Shown: piece after piece, positions 31,255-40,920 of the stretch
Layout: each line of letters opens with the position of its first letter
Numbering within the stretch: the stretch's first letter is position 1
Assembly (NCBI GenBank): GCA_963575745.1
Contig: CAUYUJ010017961.1
Span: 94,501-158,500, forward strand
Direction of reading: 5' to 3'
DNA: 64,000 bases
Origin: Prorocentrum cordatum
Lineage: Eukaryota; Sar; Dinophyceae; Prorocentrales; Prorocentraceae
Program-made: the position numbers and the translations under genes
Notes under the pieces: model-generated
The model's input: the letters and a program-made list of their open reading frames with translations, nothing else
Told to the model about the DNA's origin: nothing
Databases searched by the model: none

Positions 31255-31605
31255 GCACCCCATGGACCCCCCAGCACCACCCAGAACCCCCCAGGACCCC
31301 CCAGGAACAGCCGGGAGCCCCCAGGATCCCATGAGACCCCCCAGAAGCCCCCAGAGGCCCCCAGAGCCCCCAAAGGCCCCCAGAGCCCCCAGAGCCCCCA
31401 GAGGCCCCCAGAGCCCCCAGAGCCCCCAGAGCCCCCAGAGGCCCCCAGAGCCCCCAGATGCCCCAGAGCCCCCAGATCACCCAGAGCACCCAGAGCCCCC
31501 AGAGGCCCCCAGAGGCCCCCAGAGCCCCCAGAGCCCCTAGAGCCCCCAGAGGCCCCAGAGGCCCCCAGAGCCCCTGGAGCCGCCAGAGGCCCGAGAGGCC
31601 CCCAG
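31255..31605 (+). repeat. CCCCCAGAG minisatellite, left arm of a large inverted repeat
   Basis: 9- and 12-bp units CCCCCAGAG(CCC). The reverse complement forms 31885-32390. Confidence 0.93.
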
Positions 31606-31634
31606 GAGGAGAGGGAGGAGGAGGACACTAGGCA

Positions 31635-31880
31635 CATCATGGGCGATACCGCATCACAGATGTTGTCCAAGATGGCTTTCACCTTCATGGCATCGGGTTG
31701 CCCGCCGCCCTCCTCTGTCCAGCATGTCTTGCAGAAGCGGTAGTCGGCACAGTAAGGCCGCTTGGCCAATAGTATTCGTGTACTTTTGCAGGGAACGCCA
31801 TCTGCAGAACAGCGCAAAAGCTTGTCAACTCGTAAATTCTTGAACCGCTTTCGCTACGAGCGAGGAGGGAGGAAGCGAAG
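31635..31880 (-). CDS. Exon-like Cys-rich island
   Basis: Between the two minisatellite arms lies unique sequence with one coherent minus-strand frame of about 80 codons. It reads FKNLRVDKLLRCSADGVPC, then KSTRILLAKRPYCADYRFC, KTCWTEEGGGQPD and MKVKAILDNICDAVSPMMCL. Five Cys within about 30 residues (C-x6-C-x13-C-x5-C-x2-C) suggest a metal-binding module. There is no ATG at its start and it runs into the repeats on both sides, so it would be an internal exon or a gene fragment. Family not recognised. The balanced composition, unlike every neighbouring frame, is the only support. Confidence 0.35.
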
Positions 31881-31884
31881 GAAG

Positions 31885-32390
31885 CCTTGGGGGCTCCTGG
31901 GGGGATTGGGGGGGTCCTGGGGGGTGCTGGGAGGTGCTGGGGGGTGCTGGGGGCTGCTGAGGCGTGCTGGGATCCTGGGGGGTGCTGGGAGCTCCTGGGA
32001 GCTCTGGGGGCTCGGGGGGGCCCGGCTCTGGGGGCTGGGGGCCTCTGGGGGGTCTGGGGACCCGGAGCGCTCGGGGACTCGGGAAGCTCTGGGAGCTCTG
32101 GGGGCTCTGGGGGCTCTGGGGGCGTCTGGGGGCTTCGGGGGGCTCGGGGGGTTCGGTGGGCTTGGGAGGCTCCGGGAGCTCTGGGGGCTCGGGGGCTCTG
32201 GAGGTTCGGGGGGCTCTGGGGGCTTTGGTGGCCTCTGAGAGCTTTGGGTGCCTCTGGGAGCCTCTGGGTGCTTTGAGGGCTCTGGAGGCTGTGGGGGCTC
32301 GGGGGGCTCGGGGGGCTCTGGGGGCTTTGGGTGGTCCTGTGAGGTCCTGGGAGATGCTGGGGGATGCTGGGGGGGGGCTGGGGGGTCATC
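31885..32390 (+). repeat. CTCTGGGGG minisatellite, right arm of the inverted repeat; G-quadruplex-prone
   Basis: Reverse complement of the 31255-31605 units, with dozens of runs of four or more G. Bases 32391-32649 after it are unassigned. Confidence 0.93.
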
Positions 32391-32649
32391 ACTCTTCCTA
32401 CCCCTCCTCTTCCTCTCTCGTGCCTGCGCTCGCCCCCACTGGCGTCGCGGCTTCCAGCCGAGGCGGAAGCGCACGCGCCAGCGCCTGTGGGTGCTAGGGG
32501 GCCCGCCTCCCTCTTCTTTCCCTCCCTCCTCCCTCTCCTTTCCTTCTGCCATTGTCTGTTTCTCTCCTCTCTGTCCTGCCCCTGCTCCCTCTGTCCCCAG
32601 CATGACGCCTTGGTCAGCGGCGCGGGCCAGCGCCTCGTTGATGTCGACG

Positions 32650-32870
32650 TGGAACCGAACAGGCCGAACCAAACCCCCCCGGCCGAACCGAACTGGCCGA
32701 ACCGGACCGAACCGGACGAACCAGGCGGCCGAACTGGACCGGCCGAACCGAACCGGTCGAACCCAACCAAATGAACCGAACCCGACGGCGATCTGAGCCG
32801 GACCAGCCGAACCGACACGAACGAAAGCGCGCCGAACCCGACCGAACCGAATCGAACCGCGGCCATGATG
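32650..32870 (+). repeat. CCGAACCGG repeat, copy 2
   Basis: Same family and orientation as 31031-31190. Confidence 0.9.
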
Positions 32871-32954
32871 TCATAGTCATCATCAGCATCATCACCATCT
32901 GCATAATCAGAATCACGGCTACCCCCAGCTTGGGGACACGAGGTGTCACACCGT

Positions 32955-33310
32955 CGAAGGACTTCGGAAGCCGTCCTGCGGACTTTTCCTAGGCCGTCTT
33001 GGAGGCCTATTAAGCCGTCTTGGGGCCGTCGTGGTGCTTTCTTGGGGCCCTCTTGGGCCACCTAGGGGCCCTCCTGGGCCGTGCTGTGGACTTCTCGACC
33101 GCCTGGGGGTGATATTGGATGCGTCTTGGGTCACACTGATCTGTGAGAAGACCCAAACTGCGAGAACACAATCATGACTTGAAACCCCTATGGAAAAAAC
33201 AATGATGCCACCCTGATGCCGTCCTGAACAGTAGTGGGGCCGTCCTGAGGCAGTCTTTAACCGTCGTGGCCCGTCCTGGGGCACTCTTGACCATTTCGGG
33301 GCTGCGTGCA
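32955..33310 (-). repeat. GGCCGTCTTGG minisatellite, inverted relative to 52970 and 62440
   Basis: Degenerate GGCCGTCTTGGAGGC/GGGGCC units. Their reverse complement (CCAAGACGGCC) makes the arrays at 52970-54240 and 62440-63900. Confidence 0.8.
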
Positions 33311-33369
33311 ATGGTTCTTGGACTCAGGGGGGGGCATTACAAACTGAACCCACATGCCCACAAAGTGAC

Positions 33370-33720
33370 GGGGCCCTCATATGTGGTACCCCTGGCACAC
33401 GCACATACATATATACACACAGGTATGCACATACGTACGGACATAAATATGATATGTTACATCACGTTAGTACCTAAAAGTGTACGATCTCTATATATAT
33501 GTATGTGTATATGTAGATGCATGCACAATTATACATTCACACATGCATGCATACATACAGACATACAGCTGCATGCACGTACAGACATACATACATACAC
33601 ACATACATGCATTTATTCATTTATACATACATTCATACATACATACAGACACACAGACAGACGCACATACAAATTCAAAATATACGCAAACGCAAATGTG
33701 GATTACACAGTCAGGGTTTA
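33370..33720. repeat. (ACAT)n-rich tract
   Basis: Degenerate ACATAC/ATGC tetranucleotide repeats. TYIH-type ORFs are artefacts. Confidence 0.9.
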
Positions 33721-34114
33721 CCTCTCGCACGCAAATGCATACACACCTGTGACGTACCTCATTTTCTGCTCTCTGATCTGAGCGGCGCTCGTGATTTGAA
33801 CTTGCGTCTCATATCTGCGCGGTGTGTTCACACCAGGCTTGATTAGCCATGCGATAAAGGTGTTTGCTGTGGCGACCATACAACCTTTCTGTGGCGGCCT
33901 CACAAATGGTTTCTTCCTCTGCCGCGACCAGGGCCGATATGCCCTTTTTTGTGAAGCGTAAACAAATGTCAAACCGATGTCTGCTGCGGCGGGCTACAGA
34001 AAAATATTCGTTGCTGTGGTTACCAATGGAACAAATCTTTGTGTGCGGTTTTGTCTGGTCGGGCAAGTACACGCCCAGGCGTTCATGTCAGAGCGGGGGA
34101 CCGGGCACGCTGAA
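33721..34114. other. Unassigned sequence
   Basis: No repeat and no recognisable gene. Confidence 0.5.
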
Positions 34115-34259
34115 TCGGCGGCGACGATAGGGGCGAATAGCCCAAGGGCGGGCATTACACGTAGTAGCCCGGGAGTCTTTTCGAAAACATAGATCATCGG
34201 CACCCCTGGATACATGTATCGCTCTCCCTTGGGCTATTCGCCCCTATCGTCGCCTCCGA
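34115..34259. repeat. Perfect 29-bp inverted repeat with 77-bp spacer
   Basis: Left arm 34120-34148 (GGCGACGATAGGGGCGAATA...) and right arm 34226-34254 are exact reverse complements. With one mismatch the arms extend to about 34 bp. It could be a hairpin, MITE or foldback element. Confidence 0.93.
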
Positions 34260-34748
34260 CTGAAGCGCACCAAATAGAAGTCCCCCTCCGCGAGGACGGC
34301 GAAGAACTCATTCTGCGCAACGACCACGTCACCTGCCTCGGCGCGCACGCACCTGCCTGATCTGCTCCAACGCCTCCGCGCGTACGTCCCCGCCAGCAAG
34401 CTCCGCCGGGCTGCTCTTGGCCCCCTCAAGCGCCGGCACCCGCGCGGGTACCCGCGCGGTGGCGGGGGGCTCGGCAGACGGCCTGGCGGCCCGCCCGAGG
34501 CCTGGGCGCCAGGCCCCGGGCAGCTGGGCCAACACGTAGCCCAGCCCGATGCAGATTGGCACGGCGATCCACCCGTCCGAATAGTTGTGCCCGCAGTGTA
34601 CCGTCGGGCACGCAGGACTGGTGACCCCACAGCTGCAAGCAGGGCAGGCGAATATGCACGGCGCGCAGCTCTGGCCAGCCGAACGGATTGCAGCGCCTAT
34701 GCCCACCCCACGGATGATCTCAACGAAACCGTGTTCGAGGAAATTCAT
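34244..34748 (-). pseudogene. Small Cys-rich, single-membrane-segment protein, frameshifted
   Basis: Starts at ATG 34748: MNFLEHGFVEIIRGVGIGAA, then a Cys cluster (CAPCIFACPACSCG, ACPTVHCG), a hydrophobic segment WIAVPICIGLGYVLAQLPG that could cross a membrane, and a Pro/Ala-rich linker. That frame ends at 34329 (QVRARRGR). In the adjacent frame the bases 34340-34244 give the better C-terminus GDVVVAQNEFFAVLAEGDF followed by YLVRFSRRRR. This implies a one-base shift, or an intron, near 34350. The last codons lie in the right arm of the 29-bp inverted repeat. Sequence is balanced and unlike chance frames nearby. It may be the first ORF of a retroelement or a host gene; I cannot decide. Confidence 0.45.
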
Positions 34749-34834
34749 GGACAAGCGTGGGCCTACGCTTGAGCCGAACGTACTGGTTCGGCGTCCATCC
34801 CCTTCTCTTCTTGCTCATACATTGAAATGCGGGG

Positions 34835-34919
34835 CGTCCATATAATATATTCTATATTAGTATATATATCTGTGTGTGTACTCTTATTATATAATATATC
34901 TATATATATCTATGTTATA

Positions 34920-34950
<31 letters not shown>

Positions 34951-34955
34951 GGTCA
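34835..34955. repeat. AT-rich (TA)n tract
   Basis: TATATA runs, the longest at 34922-34950. Confidence 0.9.
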
Positions 34956-35024
34956 AGCCGCCCCTGGTCATCATCCTTGCGACGTCTGCTCTGTGTCTTC
35001 CTCCTCCTCCCTCCTCCTCCTCCA

Positions 35025-35095
35025 TCCTCCTCCTCCTCCTCCTCCTCTTCCTTCTCCTTCTCCTCCTCCCTCCTCCCCTCCTCCTCTGCTGCATT
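35025..35095. repeat. CTCCTC pyrimidine tract
   Basis: TCC/TTCC repeats. The surrounding 34960-35190 is otherwise unassigned. Confidence 0.8.
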
Positions 35096-35194
35096 CGCAC
35101 GGGTATTCGACCTGGAAAAAACCTCATTAAAAAGATCCGTTGACAGATCACAAAGGGATATGCTAGAAAGTCTCAAAAGAAGAATTCTTGTTCG

Positions 35195-35289
35195 AAAGTA
35201 AAAAAAAAAAAAGAAAAGAGAAAAAAAAAAAAATGAAAAGTACACAAAAAAAACTAAAAAAAAAAAAAAAAAAGCAAAAAAAAAATACA

Positions 35290-35322
<33 letters not shown>

Positions 35323-35360
35323 TAAAAAAAAATACAAAAAATAAAAAAAAAAACAAAAGA
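35195..35360 (+). repeat. A-rich low-complexity tract
   Basis: Runs of up to about 19 A with scattered G, C and T, directly before the 57-bp array. Confidence 0.95.
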
Positions 35361-35369
35361 GCAGCCACA

Positions 35370-36010
35370 AAGGAATTCGAACGGAAAGCCTCACAAAAGG
35401 AATCCATTGGAAAACACCACACAGGGATTCTAGTGGAAAGCCTCACGCAAGGAATCCTTCGGAAAGCACCACAACGGGATTCTATGGGGAAGGCTCACAA
35501 AAGAAATCTGTTGGAAAGCCACACACAAGAATTCTATTGGAACGCCTCACAAAAGATATCCTTTGAAAAGCACCACGAAAGGATTATATAGGAAAGCAAC
35601 ACAAAAGAAATCCTTTGGAAAGCACCACAACGGGATTATATGGGAAAACCAAAAAAAACAGTTTTAATTAAACATTAAAATGAAAAAACAAAAAATGGAC
35701 AGAACAAAACACACACAAAAAAAACTTACTCCACCTCTCCTCCTCCTCCTCCGCCTCCTGTCCCGCCTCCTCCTCCTCCTCCTCCTCCTCCTCCTCCTCC
35801 TCCAAGGGATTATTATATTGGAAAGCCTCGCAACGGGAATCCTTTGGAAAGCACCACAAAGGGATTCGATCGGAAAACCTCACAAACGGAATCCTTTGGA
35901 AAGCACCACAAAAGGGATTATATTGGAAAGCCGCACGAAGGAATTCTATTGGAAAGCCGCGCAAAAGGAATCCGCTGGAAAGCGTCACAAAGGGATTATA
36001 CTTGAAAACC
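35370..36010 (+). repeat. 57-bp minisatellite, forward array (about 11 units)
   Basis: GGAAAGCCTCACAAAAGGAA, TCCTTTGGAAAGCACCACAA and AGGGATTCTATT. Interrupted by an A-rich and TCC tract at 35650-35805. The reverse complement forms 45170-46135. Confidence 0.92.
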
Positions 36011-36115
36011 AAAAAACCAAAACAAAACAAACAAACAAGACAACAACAAAAAACATGAAAAACCAAATAAACTAAGAAACCAAAGACCCAGGACTGAAAA
36101 ACCCCAAAAAACACA

Positions 36116-36262
36116 ACGACCCCCCCCCCCCCCAAAAAAAAAAAACTTTCCTCCACCTCTCCTCCTCTTCTCCCCACCCTCCTCTCCTCCTCCTCCTCCT
36201 CCTCCTCCTCCTCCTCCTCCTCCTCCTCCTCCTCCTCCTCCTCCTCCTCCTCCTCCTCCTCG
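36116..36262. repeat. C-run, A-run and (TCC)n array
   Basis: About 14 C then 11 A at 36120-36145, followed by about 80 bp of TCC (36180-36262). Confidence 0.92.
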
Positions 36263-36916
36263 CCCCCCACCACTCAGCCCTCAACCTTCACTTTCCCTTT
36301 CCCTTTTCCGCCCTGTGGGAGCCCCGTCAGGGGCGCCCGCCCGGCCGGGCCGCTCGGCACGGGCATTAAAAATAGCGGCCGGGCAGCCTAGCTATGCCCG
36401 GGCCGCGCGACGCCCCCTCCCCGCGGCCGGGGGCCTTCCGGCGGGCCCTCACCGCGCGGGGGCGGAAAGAAGCCTGACCATGGGCCCCCGGGGAGGGGTT
36501 CCCCCGGCGGCCTCCCCCTGGCTGGGCTGGAGAGCCGCGCGGGAGGGGGGGGGCCCCGGCAGCCCCGCGGCGAGCTGGGTGCTGCACGGGGGCAGCATTT
36601 GGGGGGGCCTAGCACGGGCGCCCCACGGGCACGGATGGCTTCCCAAACCCCCCGACGCCGCTGGGGGGGCGGGGAGCCGCGGCAGGGCATCAGGCAGGGG
36701 CGACAGCGGAAGGACAGGGGAGGGGGAGCAGGGGAGGAGGGGAGAGAAAAGGCAGGGGGGAGGGGCGGGCAAGGACGGGGAAGGGGGGGAGCGGACAGGG
36801 CAGGGGCCCCCCCAGAGGCACCGGCGCCTCCGGCCAGGCCACGACGACGACAAGCCGCGAAGCTGGCAAGGCGGTTCTGGGCCCAGGGACGTCGTGCTCA
36901 GCCCCCTCCAGATGGC
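36263..36916. other. GC-rich sequence downstream of the LINE stop codon
   Basis: Very GC-rich, no recognisable gene. It may be the 3' untranslated part of the LINE at 36917-40206, but no poly(A) or repeat tail marks an end. Confidence 0.4.
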
Positions 36917-38179
36917 CTACTGCGGCCCCAGCCAGCGCGCCACCTCCGCCGCCGCGGCCGCCAGGCTGCCGCGCTCGCCCAGCAGCCAGGCGCGGCGCTC
37001 TGGGGAGAGCGGCGCCGGTGCGCTGGTGCTGCCTGCGGCGCCAAGGGCCGCGGCCGCCTCGCTGCAGTCCTCCGCGAGGCGCTGGCGGGCCCCCCGCGCC
37101 CGGCCGCAGAAGCGGCGCGCGGGGACCTCCCCCGTGGCGCTGCATGCGGGGCCGGCCTGGAGCCGGAGGCGAACCCAGGCCCGTGTCTGGGCAAGACTGG
37201 CCCCGGACGCCGACACCTCGGCCGCGGTCGCGCACCGCCCGGCCGGACGCTGGAGGGCCTCTGCCTGCGGCCGGTCCTGGGCCCGCTTGGCCTCCTGCGC
37301 CTGGGCGGCAGCCCGGAGCGCGCTGCGGAATCGGCCCTTCGCCACTGGCCCCGCGGGGGGGGGCGGCGGGGGCGGGGCGCCCCAGCTCGCCGCCAGGTCG
37401 CGCAGGTGCGCCGACCAGGTGCCCTGCTCCTCCTGGGCCACGAGAAGCACTTGCCGAGCCGTCCCGCACCCGGGGTCGGCGTGGGCACGGGCGCGCAGGC
37501 GGATGGCACGCTCCCTGACGGTCGTGGCCAGCCGCGTTGGCCACGCCATGTGCCGCTGTAGCAGTGCGCGCGGGATGGGCCCCCGGACCGCCAGCGCCTG
37601 CCTGGCCCAGCACTCCTGGATCCTGTTGAACGTCGCCTCGAATCCGCCCACGCGCACGCACAGCTCGGCGCCGTAGAGCGCCTTCGCCAGGGTGCAGGTG
37701 ACGAGGCCCGTCGCGAGCTCCTCGAGGGAGAACCCCAGCTGCGCCATGACCTGGATGTGGCGGTGCCCGATCTCCCTGGCAGCGTGCTCCAGCGCTGCCA
37801 GGTGGCGTTGGCCATGCGCCGTCGAAGTACGGAGCGTTCCGAGGCATTTGTGCTCGTCGACGAACTCCGCGCCACCCGCGGGACGAATGTCCTGGAGGCC
37901 CCTGGCGACGATGGCGGTTTTCGTGGGCCCATGCCGGAGGTGGCCGCGGCGCCGCCTCGACGCCTCCTGCATCGCCTGGACGGCGACGCCACACTGGCCC
38001 CGCGAGCCCGCTTTGACGCGGACGCCATCCACGAAGGCACGGGGCCCTATATGCGGATGGGGGGGCGCCTCGTCGAGCAGGGCCAGGCGGGCCGCGTCGG
38101 ATGCTGCCGACGCCATGCAAGCGCCCCAGTCGGCGTGTCCATCGGTCATGAGCGCGGCCCACTGCAGTACCTCCTGCAC
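36917..38179 (-). CDS. LINE reverse transcriptase motif C and C-terminal region
   Basis: A 420-codon frame. Near the start, RAFVDGVRVKA occupies the place of the Y/F-x-DD catalytic box; the second Asp codon is GGC (Gly, 38024-38026), which should abolish polymerisation. GPTKTAIVARG and EFVDEHKCLGTLR match the following K-T and YLG segments of RTs. An Ala/Arg-rich C-terminal region ends VARWLGPQ. Just upstream, in another frame, IQYSVANADKIEEVASTPGV (about 38330) is the missing link to the 38291-38956 block. Confidence 0.75.
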   Translation of the reverse strand: MQEVLQWAALMTDGHADWGACMASAASDAARLALLDEAPPHPHIGPRAFVDGVRVKAGSRGQCGVAVQAMQEASRRRRGHLRHGPTKTAIVARGLQDIRPAGGAEFVDEHKCLGTLRTSTAHGQRHLAALEHAAREIGHRHIQVMAQLGFSLEELATGLVTCTLAKALYGAELCVRVGGFEATFNRIQECWARQALAVRGPIPRALLQRHMAWPTRLATTVRERAIRLRARAHADPGCGTARQVLLVAQEEQGTWSAHLRDLAASWGAPPPPPPPAGPVAKGRFRSALRAAAQAQEAKRAQDRPQAEALQRPAGRCATAAEVSASGASLAQTRAWVRLRLQAGPACSATGEVPARRFCGRARGARQRLAEDCSEAAAALGAAGSTSAPAPLSPERRAWLLGERGSLAAAAAEVARWLGPQ

Positions 38180-38290
38180 GTCCAGGGTGGCTGCGTCCGC
38201 GCCGTCGCGGCGTCGCCTGTGCGCCTGCAGGCCTTCCTGGGGGGGTTCAGTCCGAGGCCCACCCCAGGGGTGGACGCCACCTCCTCGATC

Positions 38291-38956
38291 TTATCCGCGT
38301 TTGCCACGCTGTACTGGATGGGGCTTAGCGCCCGGCCCTCTGGCATGCCCGCCTACCTGCGGCCGGGAGGGTCGCGTTGCGCCTCCGCGCCCCGTGACTA
38401 TCGCGAGCGTGCCCTTCATCGTGGCCTCCGCCAGGAGCCACTGGCGGCCTGTGACGCCGGCGCGGTCGCGCATGGCGACCAGGGTCTCCGCGCGATCCTG
38501 GCTGTCGAACGCCTCGGCTTCATCCGCGAACACCTCTGCAAACGGGCGGCCCTGCGCGGCACAGATCGCGGCAACCTCCTGGCCCATGAGCCCCGATGCC
38601 AGGCACTCGCCGCCGGCCTCCTGGAGCTCCCCCAAGCTGCCTTCCATGTCCTGCCGGCCACGGCCGCCCCAGAGTTCCTCGAGCAGGCGGCCCTCGGCGG
38701 AGCATAGGGCCAGGACCCTGTAACCGCCGTAGTCGATACGTGCCCGGCCGTCCTTGTGCATGTGGCAGTTGTCCTGGACCAGCCAGATGGTCGGGACTTG
38801 GCAGAGGCGGAGGGCCAGGGCGGACAGCGCCAGGAGCGAGTCTAAGGCGCCCAGGGGCGCACTGTGCAGCAGGGCGCACGGGAGGCCTCGGCACTGCGCG
38901 CGAGGCTTGATCCTCGCCAGCGCCTTGGTAAGCTCAGCGTGGGTGAAGCCCTCCAC
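38291..38956 (-). CDS. LINE reverse transcriptase, fingers and first palm part
   Basis: A 221-codon frame. It starts with FTHAELTKALARIKPRAQCR and GLPCALLHSAPLG, followed by VPTIWLVQDNCHMHKDGRAR and IDYGGYRVLALCSAEGRLLEE (RT1-2 region). RPFAEVFADEAEAFDSQ is motif A with catalytic Asp in FAD (38522-38524). The frame loses RT identity after GRGGATRPS, and the RT continues in another frame from 38179. Confidence 0.75.
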   Translation of the reverse strand: MEGFTHAELTKALARIKPRAQCRGLPCALLHSAPLGALDSLLALSALALRLCQVPTIWLVQDNCHMHKDGRARIDYGGYRVLALCSAEGRLLEELWGGRGRQDMEGSLGELQEAGGECLASGLMGQEVAAICAAQGRPFAEVFADEAEAFDSQDRAETLVAMRDRAGVTGRQWLLAEATMKGTLAIVTGRGGATRPSRPQVGGHARGPGAKPHPVQRGKRG

Positions 38957-39710
38957 GGGGTCCCAGCTGCTGGCTGAGGGCCTCCTTGGCGTCAGCTCGC
39001 TGCCTGTCCAGCCGCGCCCGCACGGTTTCCGCGTGTTGCTCGCCCCACTCGGTGTTCCACGGCGGGCCGTCGCGGCGCTGGATGCATCGCCAGGCTCCGT
39101 CCAGCACCCGCTCTGTCCCCACGCACATCCTGCCCTCGCGCTCTGGGCCCCGCATGACTGCGGGCAGGCCCACCGGGGGCCCGGCGGTGCATTCCTTCAG
39201 GACCGTCGCGGCGGCGGCTGGGTTGTTCTGCATTAGCGCCAGCAGCCGATGCCTCGCCGCGGCTGCCTGGGCGGCCCGCGCCTGGCCTCGCGCTTCGCGC
39301 AGGCGTTGCTGGGCGAGGGAAAGGGCGGCCGCGGTCGTGCCCGTGCGTCTTTGTTGGTGCTGCGCGGCCGCCACCGTGACCTGTCGGAAGGCTGCTGCTT
39401 CGGCTGCGCTAGCCCCGCGTCGCCGGGCCGTCTGCGGCGCCGAGGCGCGCCCGAGGTCCCCCGCGGCCGCTGCGAGGGCTGCAGTGGTCCGCCACACCCA
39501 GGCCGCGGCGTTCAAGGCTGCCCGGGCTTCCTGGGGCGCCGCCCGAGCCCACAAAGGGTCGTTGCACCTGGCAACCAGCTCCCCTCGCAAAGTGTCGAAG
39601 GCCTCGTCCGCCACAGTTGCCAGGGTGGCGTGCCACTGGCCCACGTCCGAGACGAAGCGGAGCTGCCCTGCGTCTTCGTCAGCCGACCCACGTGACCAGG
39701 TGGTGGTCCA
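38934..39710 (-). CDS. LINE linker region between endonuclease and RT
   Basis: In-frame stretch from SADEDAGQLRFVSDVGQWHATL through an Ala-rich helical region to RPV-type sequence (MQNNPAAAATVLKECTAG, VLDGAWRCIQRRDGPPW) and EALSQQLGPRGGLHPR, with the stop at 38934. Long Ala/Arg helices between endonuclease and RT fit elements of this type. No separate domain. Confidence 0.5.
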   Translation of the reverse strand, partial: WTTTWSRGSADEDAGQLRFVSDVGQWHATLATVADEAFDTLRGELVARCNDPLWARAAPQEARAALNAAAWVWRTTAALAAAAGDLGRASAPQTARRRGASAAEAAAFRQVTVAAAQHQQRRTGTTAAALSLAQQRLREARGQARAAQAAAARHRLLALMQNNPAAAATVLKECTAGPPVGLPAVMRGPEREGRMCVGTERVLDGAWRCIQRRDGPPWNTEWGEQHAETVRARLDRQRADAKEALSQQLGPRGGLHPR

Positions 39711-40206
39711 GGTCCCGCGGCCCGAGCACCGTGTCCCCTGCGAGGCAGAGGTCGCTGGTGCATCCAACCTCTCTGCACTGCGTGCCGTTGTGGACCTGGA
39801 CGGACCCGCGTCGGCTGTCCTGGGGCCCGATGACGACGTCCAGCCTGCGGCCGCGGGCGCGCGTAGCCACTGGCGCCGGGATTTTGTGGCGCAACCCCCG
39901 CTGGATCAACGCCGCGCTCACGGCCTCTGCTGTGTCCTCTGCCGGGTTGAGGTCGCCGGCTAGGTGGATCTGGGCCCCTGGGTGCCGGCGTTTGGCTGCT
40001 GCGAGGGCGCGGTCGCATTCGGACCAGAGCGCGTGGACCAGCTGCCTGCGGCGGTGCTCATTGACTCCCCGCTCGCGAGGGGGGATGCTGAAGCCGCGCC
40101 AGTAGTCGGATGCCCCAGTTTGCACCCAGCGCGTGCCCGGTCCGTCTGACCATTCGGGGATGCGGCACACTCTGTCAGCCGCGGCGCTGCCTACGAGGAC
40201 CGCCAC
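39679..40206 (-). CDS. LINE endonuclease domain (EEP/APE-like), N-terminally truncated
   Basis: A 175-codon frame. The core motif HLAGDLN (39946-39957) corresponds to the GDFN catalytic motif of exonuclease-endonuclease-phosphatase folds. RRLDVVIGP matches the R-x-D-x-x strand that follows, and the C-terminal DLDHHLVTWV matches the SDH motif carrying the catalytic His. Only about 83 residues precede GDLN, so the N-terminal Asn and QE motifs are missing. The domain would nick target DNA to prime reverse transcription. The next coding block starts in another frame at its end. Confidence 0.75.
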   Translation of the reverse strand: MAVLVGSAAADRVCRIPEWSDGPGTRWVQTGASDYWRGFSIPPRERGVNEHRRRQLVHALWSECDRALAAAKRRHPGAQIHLAGDLNPAEDTAEAVSAALIQRGLRHKIPAPVATRARGRRLDVVIGPQDSRRGSVQVHNGTQCREVGCTSDLCLAGDTVLGPRDLDHHLVTWVG

Positions 40207-40920
40207 CGCTCCGTAGTGCTGCGCCCGCGGCCCGCGGCGGGTACACGTTGAGAAGTGAGTCGTATACAGAATTGAAAATCCTTATAATTGCCGTTTTACT
40301 TAGTTTGTTGTTTTTTTTTTGTCTTGGTCTCCTTTGGGCGCTCTTTGGGTTCGTGGGCCCGCGGCTCATCCTAAAGCGCGCCTGGTTTGTGGGCCAGAGG
40401 CGTCTTCGAAGCGTGGTGGTTTCTCGGGGTGCATATGGGACGTTTACTTGGGTGCCTGCTTGTACGCCAGGGCTCTTCTGGATTCATCTGCCTTCCTCAG
40501 GATGTATCAGAGTTCGGTTTTTAGGGACTGACCCAGGTGTTCTTAGTTTTCCCTTCAACTTCTTCAGGATTCCAGGATGTCTAAATATTCAATCGGATTC
40601 TGCATGTTTTCCTCATCCTCGTCAAGGAATTTTCAGGTTGCCTTTGGCTTCCTCGGGATCCCACAGGGATATGCAGGACTTTCAAGGTTCAGTCGCACGT
40701 GCTCAGGACGTCCAGTTTCTTTGGGATATCGTTGGGTTGTTGAAACTATTGGGGGTTAGTCGGGGTGTTCCTGGTGCGCCGAGGATATCATTGGGTTTTC
40801 TTCGGCGTGGGGGGGCCATGCTATTCAGAATAGAACTCACGATGCGTTTAAATCTTCGGGCAACTTTGACCATAAAAAGAAAAATAACCATGCGTAGAGG
40901 ATGCAGGATCTGATACATTA
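40207..40920. other. Unassigned sequence
   Basis: Less GC-rich, with a T-run at 40311-40320. The 267-codon plus frame through it is hydrophobic and lacks a domain. Recurrent CAGGAT-like boxes suggest an old repeat. Confidence 0.4.

Larger units (their letters stand above)
36917..40206 (-). mobile_element. Non-LTR retrotransposon (LINE, endonuclease-RT type), 5'-truncated and inactive
   Basis: Minus-strand order is endonuclease, linker, reverse transcriptase, C-terminal domain, spread over three frames. The endonuclease lacks its N-terminal catalytic part, RT motif C is FVDG instead of F/Y-x-DD, and at least three frame changes occur (near 39690, 38950 and 38180-38290). 5' truncation is usual for target-primed reverse transcription. 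A poly-pyrimidine-poor boundary at about 40250 marks the junction with unrelated AT-richer DNA. Neighbouring minisatellites are unrelated. Confidence 0.8.

Noticed and set aside
33400-33850. Tyr/Ile/His-rich ORFs
   Set aside because: (ACAT)n low complexity.
36599-37561. Plus-strand ORFs opposite the LINE C-terminus
   Set aside because: Shadows of the minus-strand RT C-terminal frame in GC-rich sequence.
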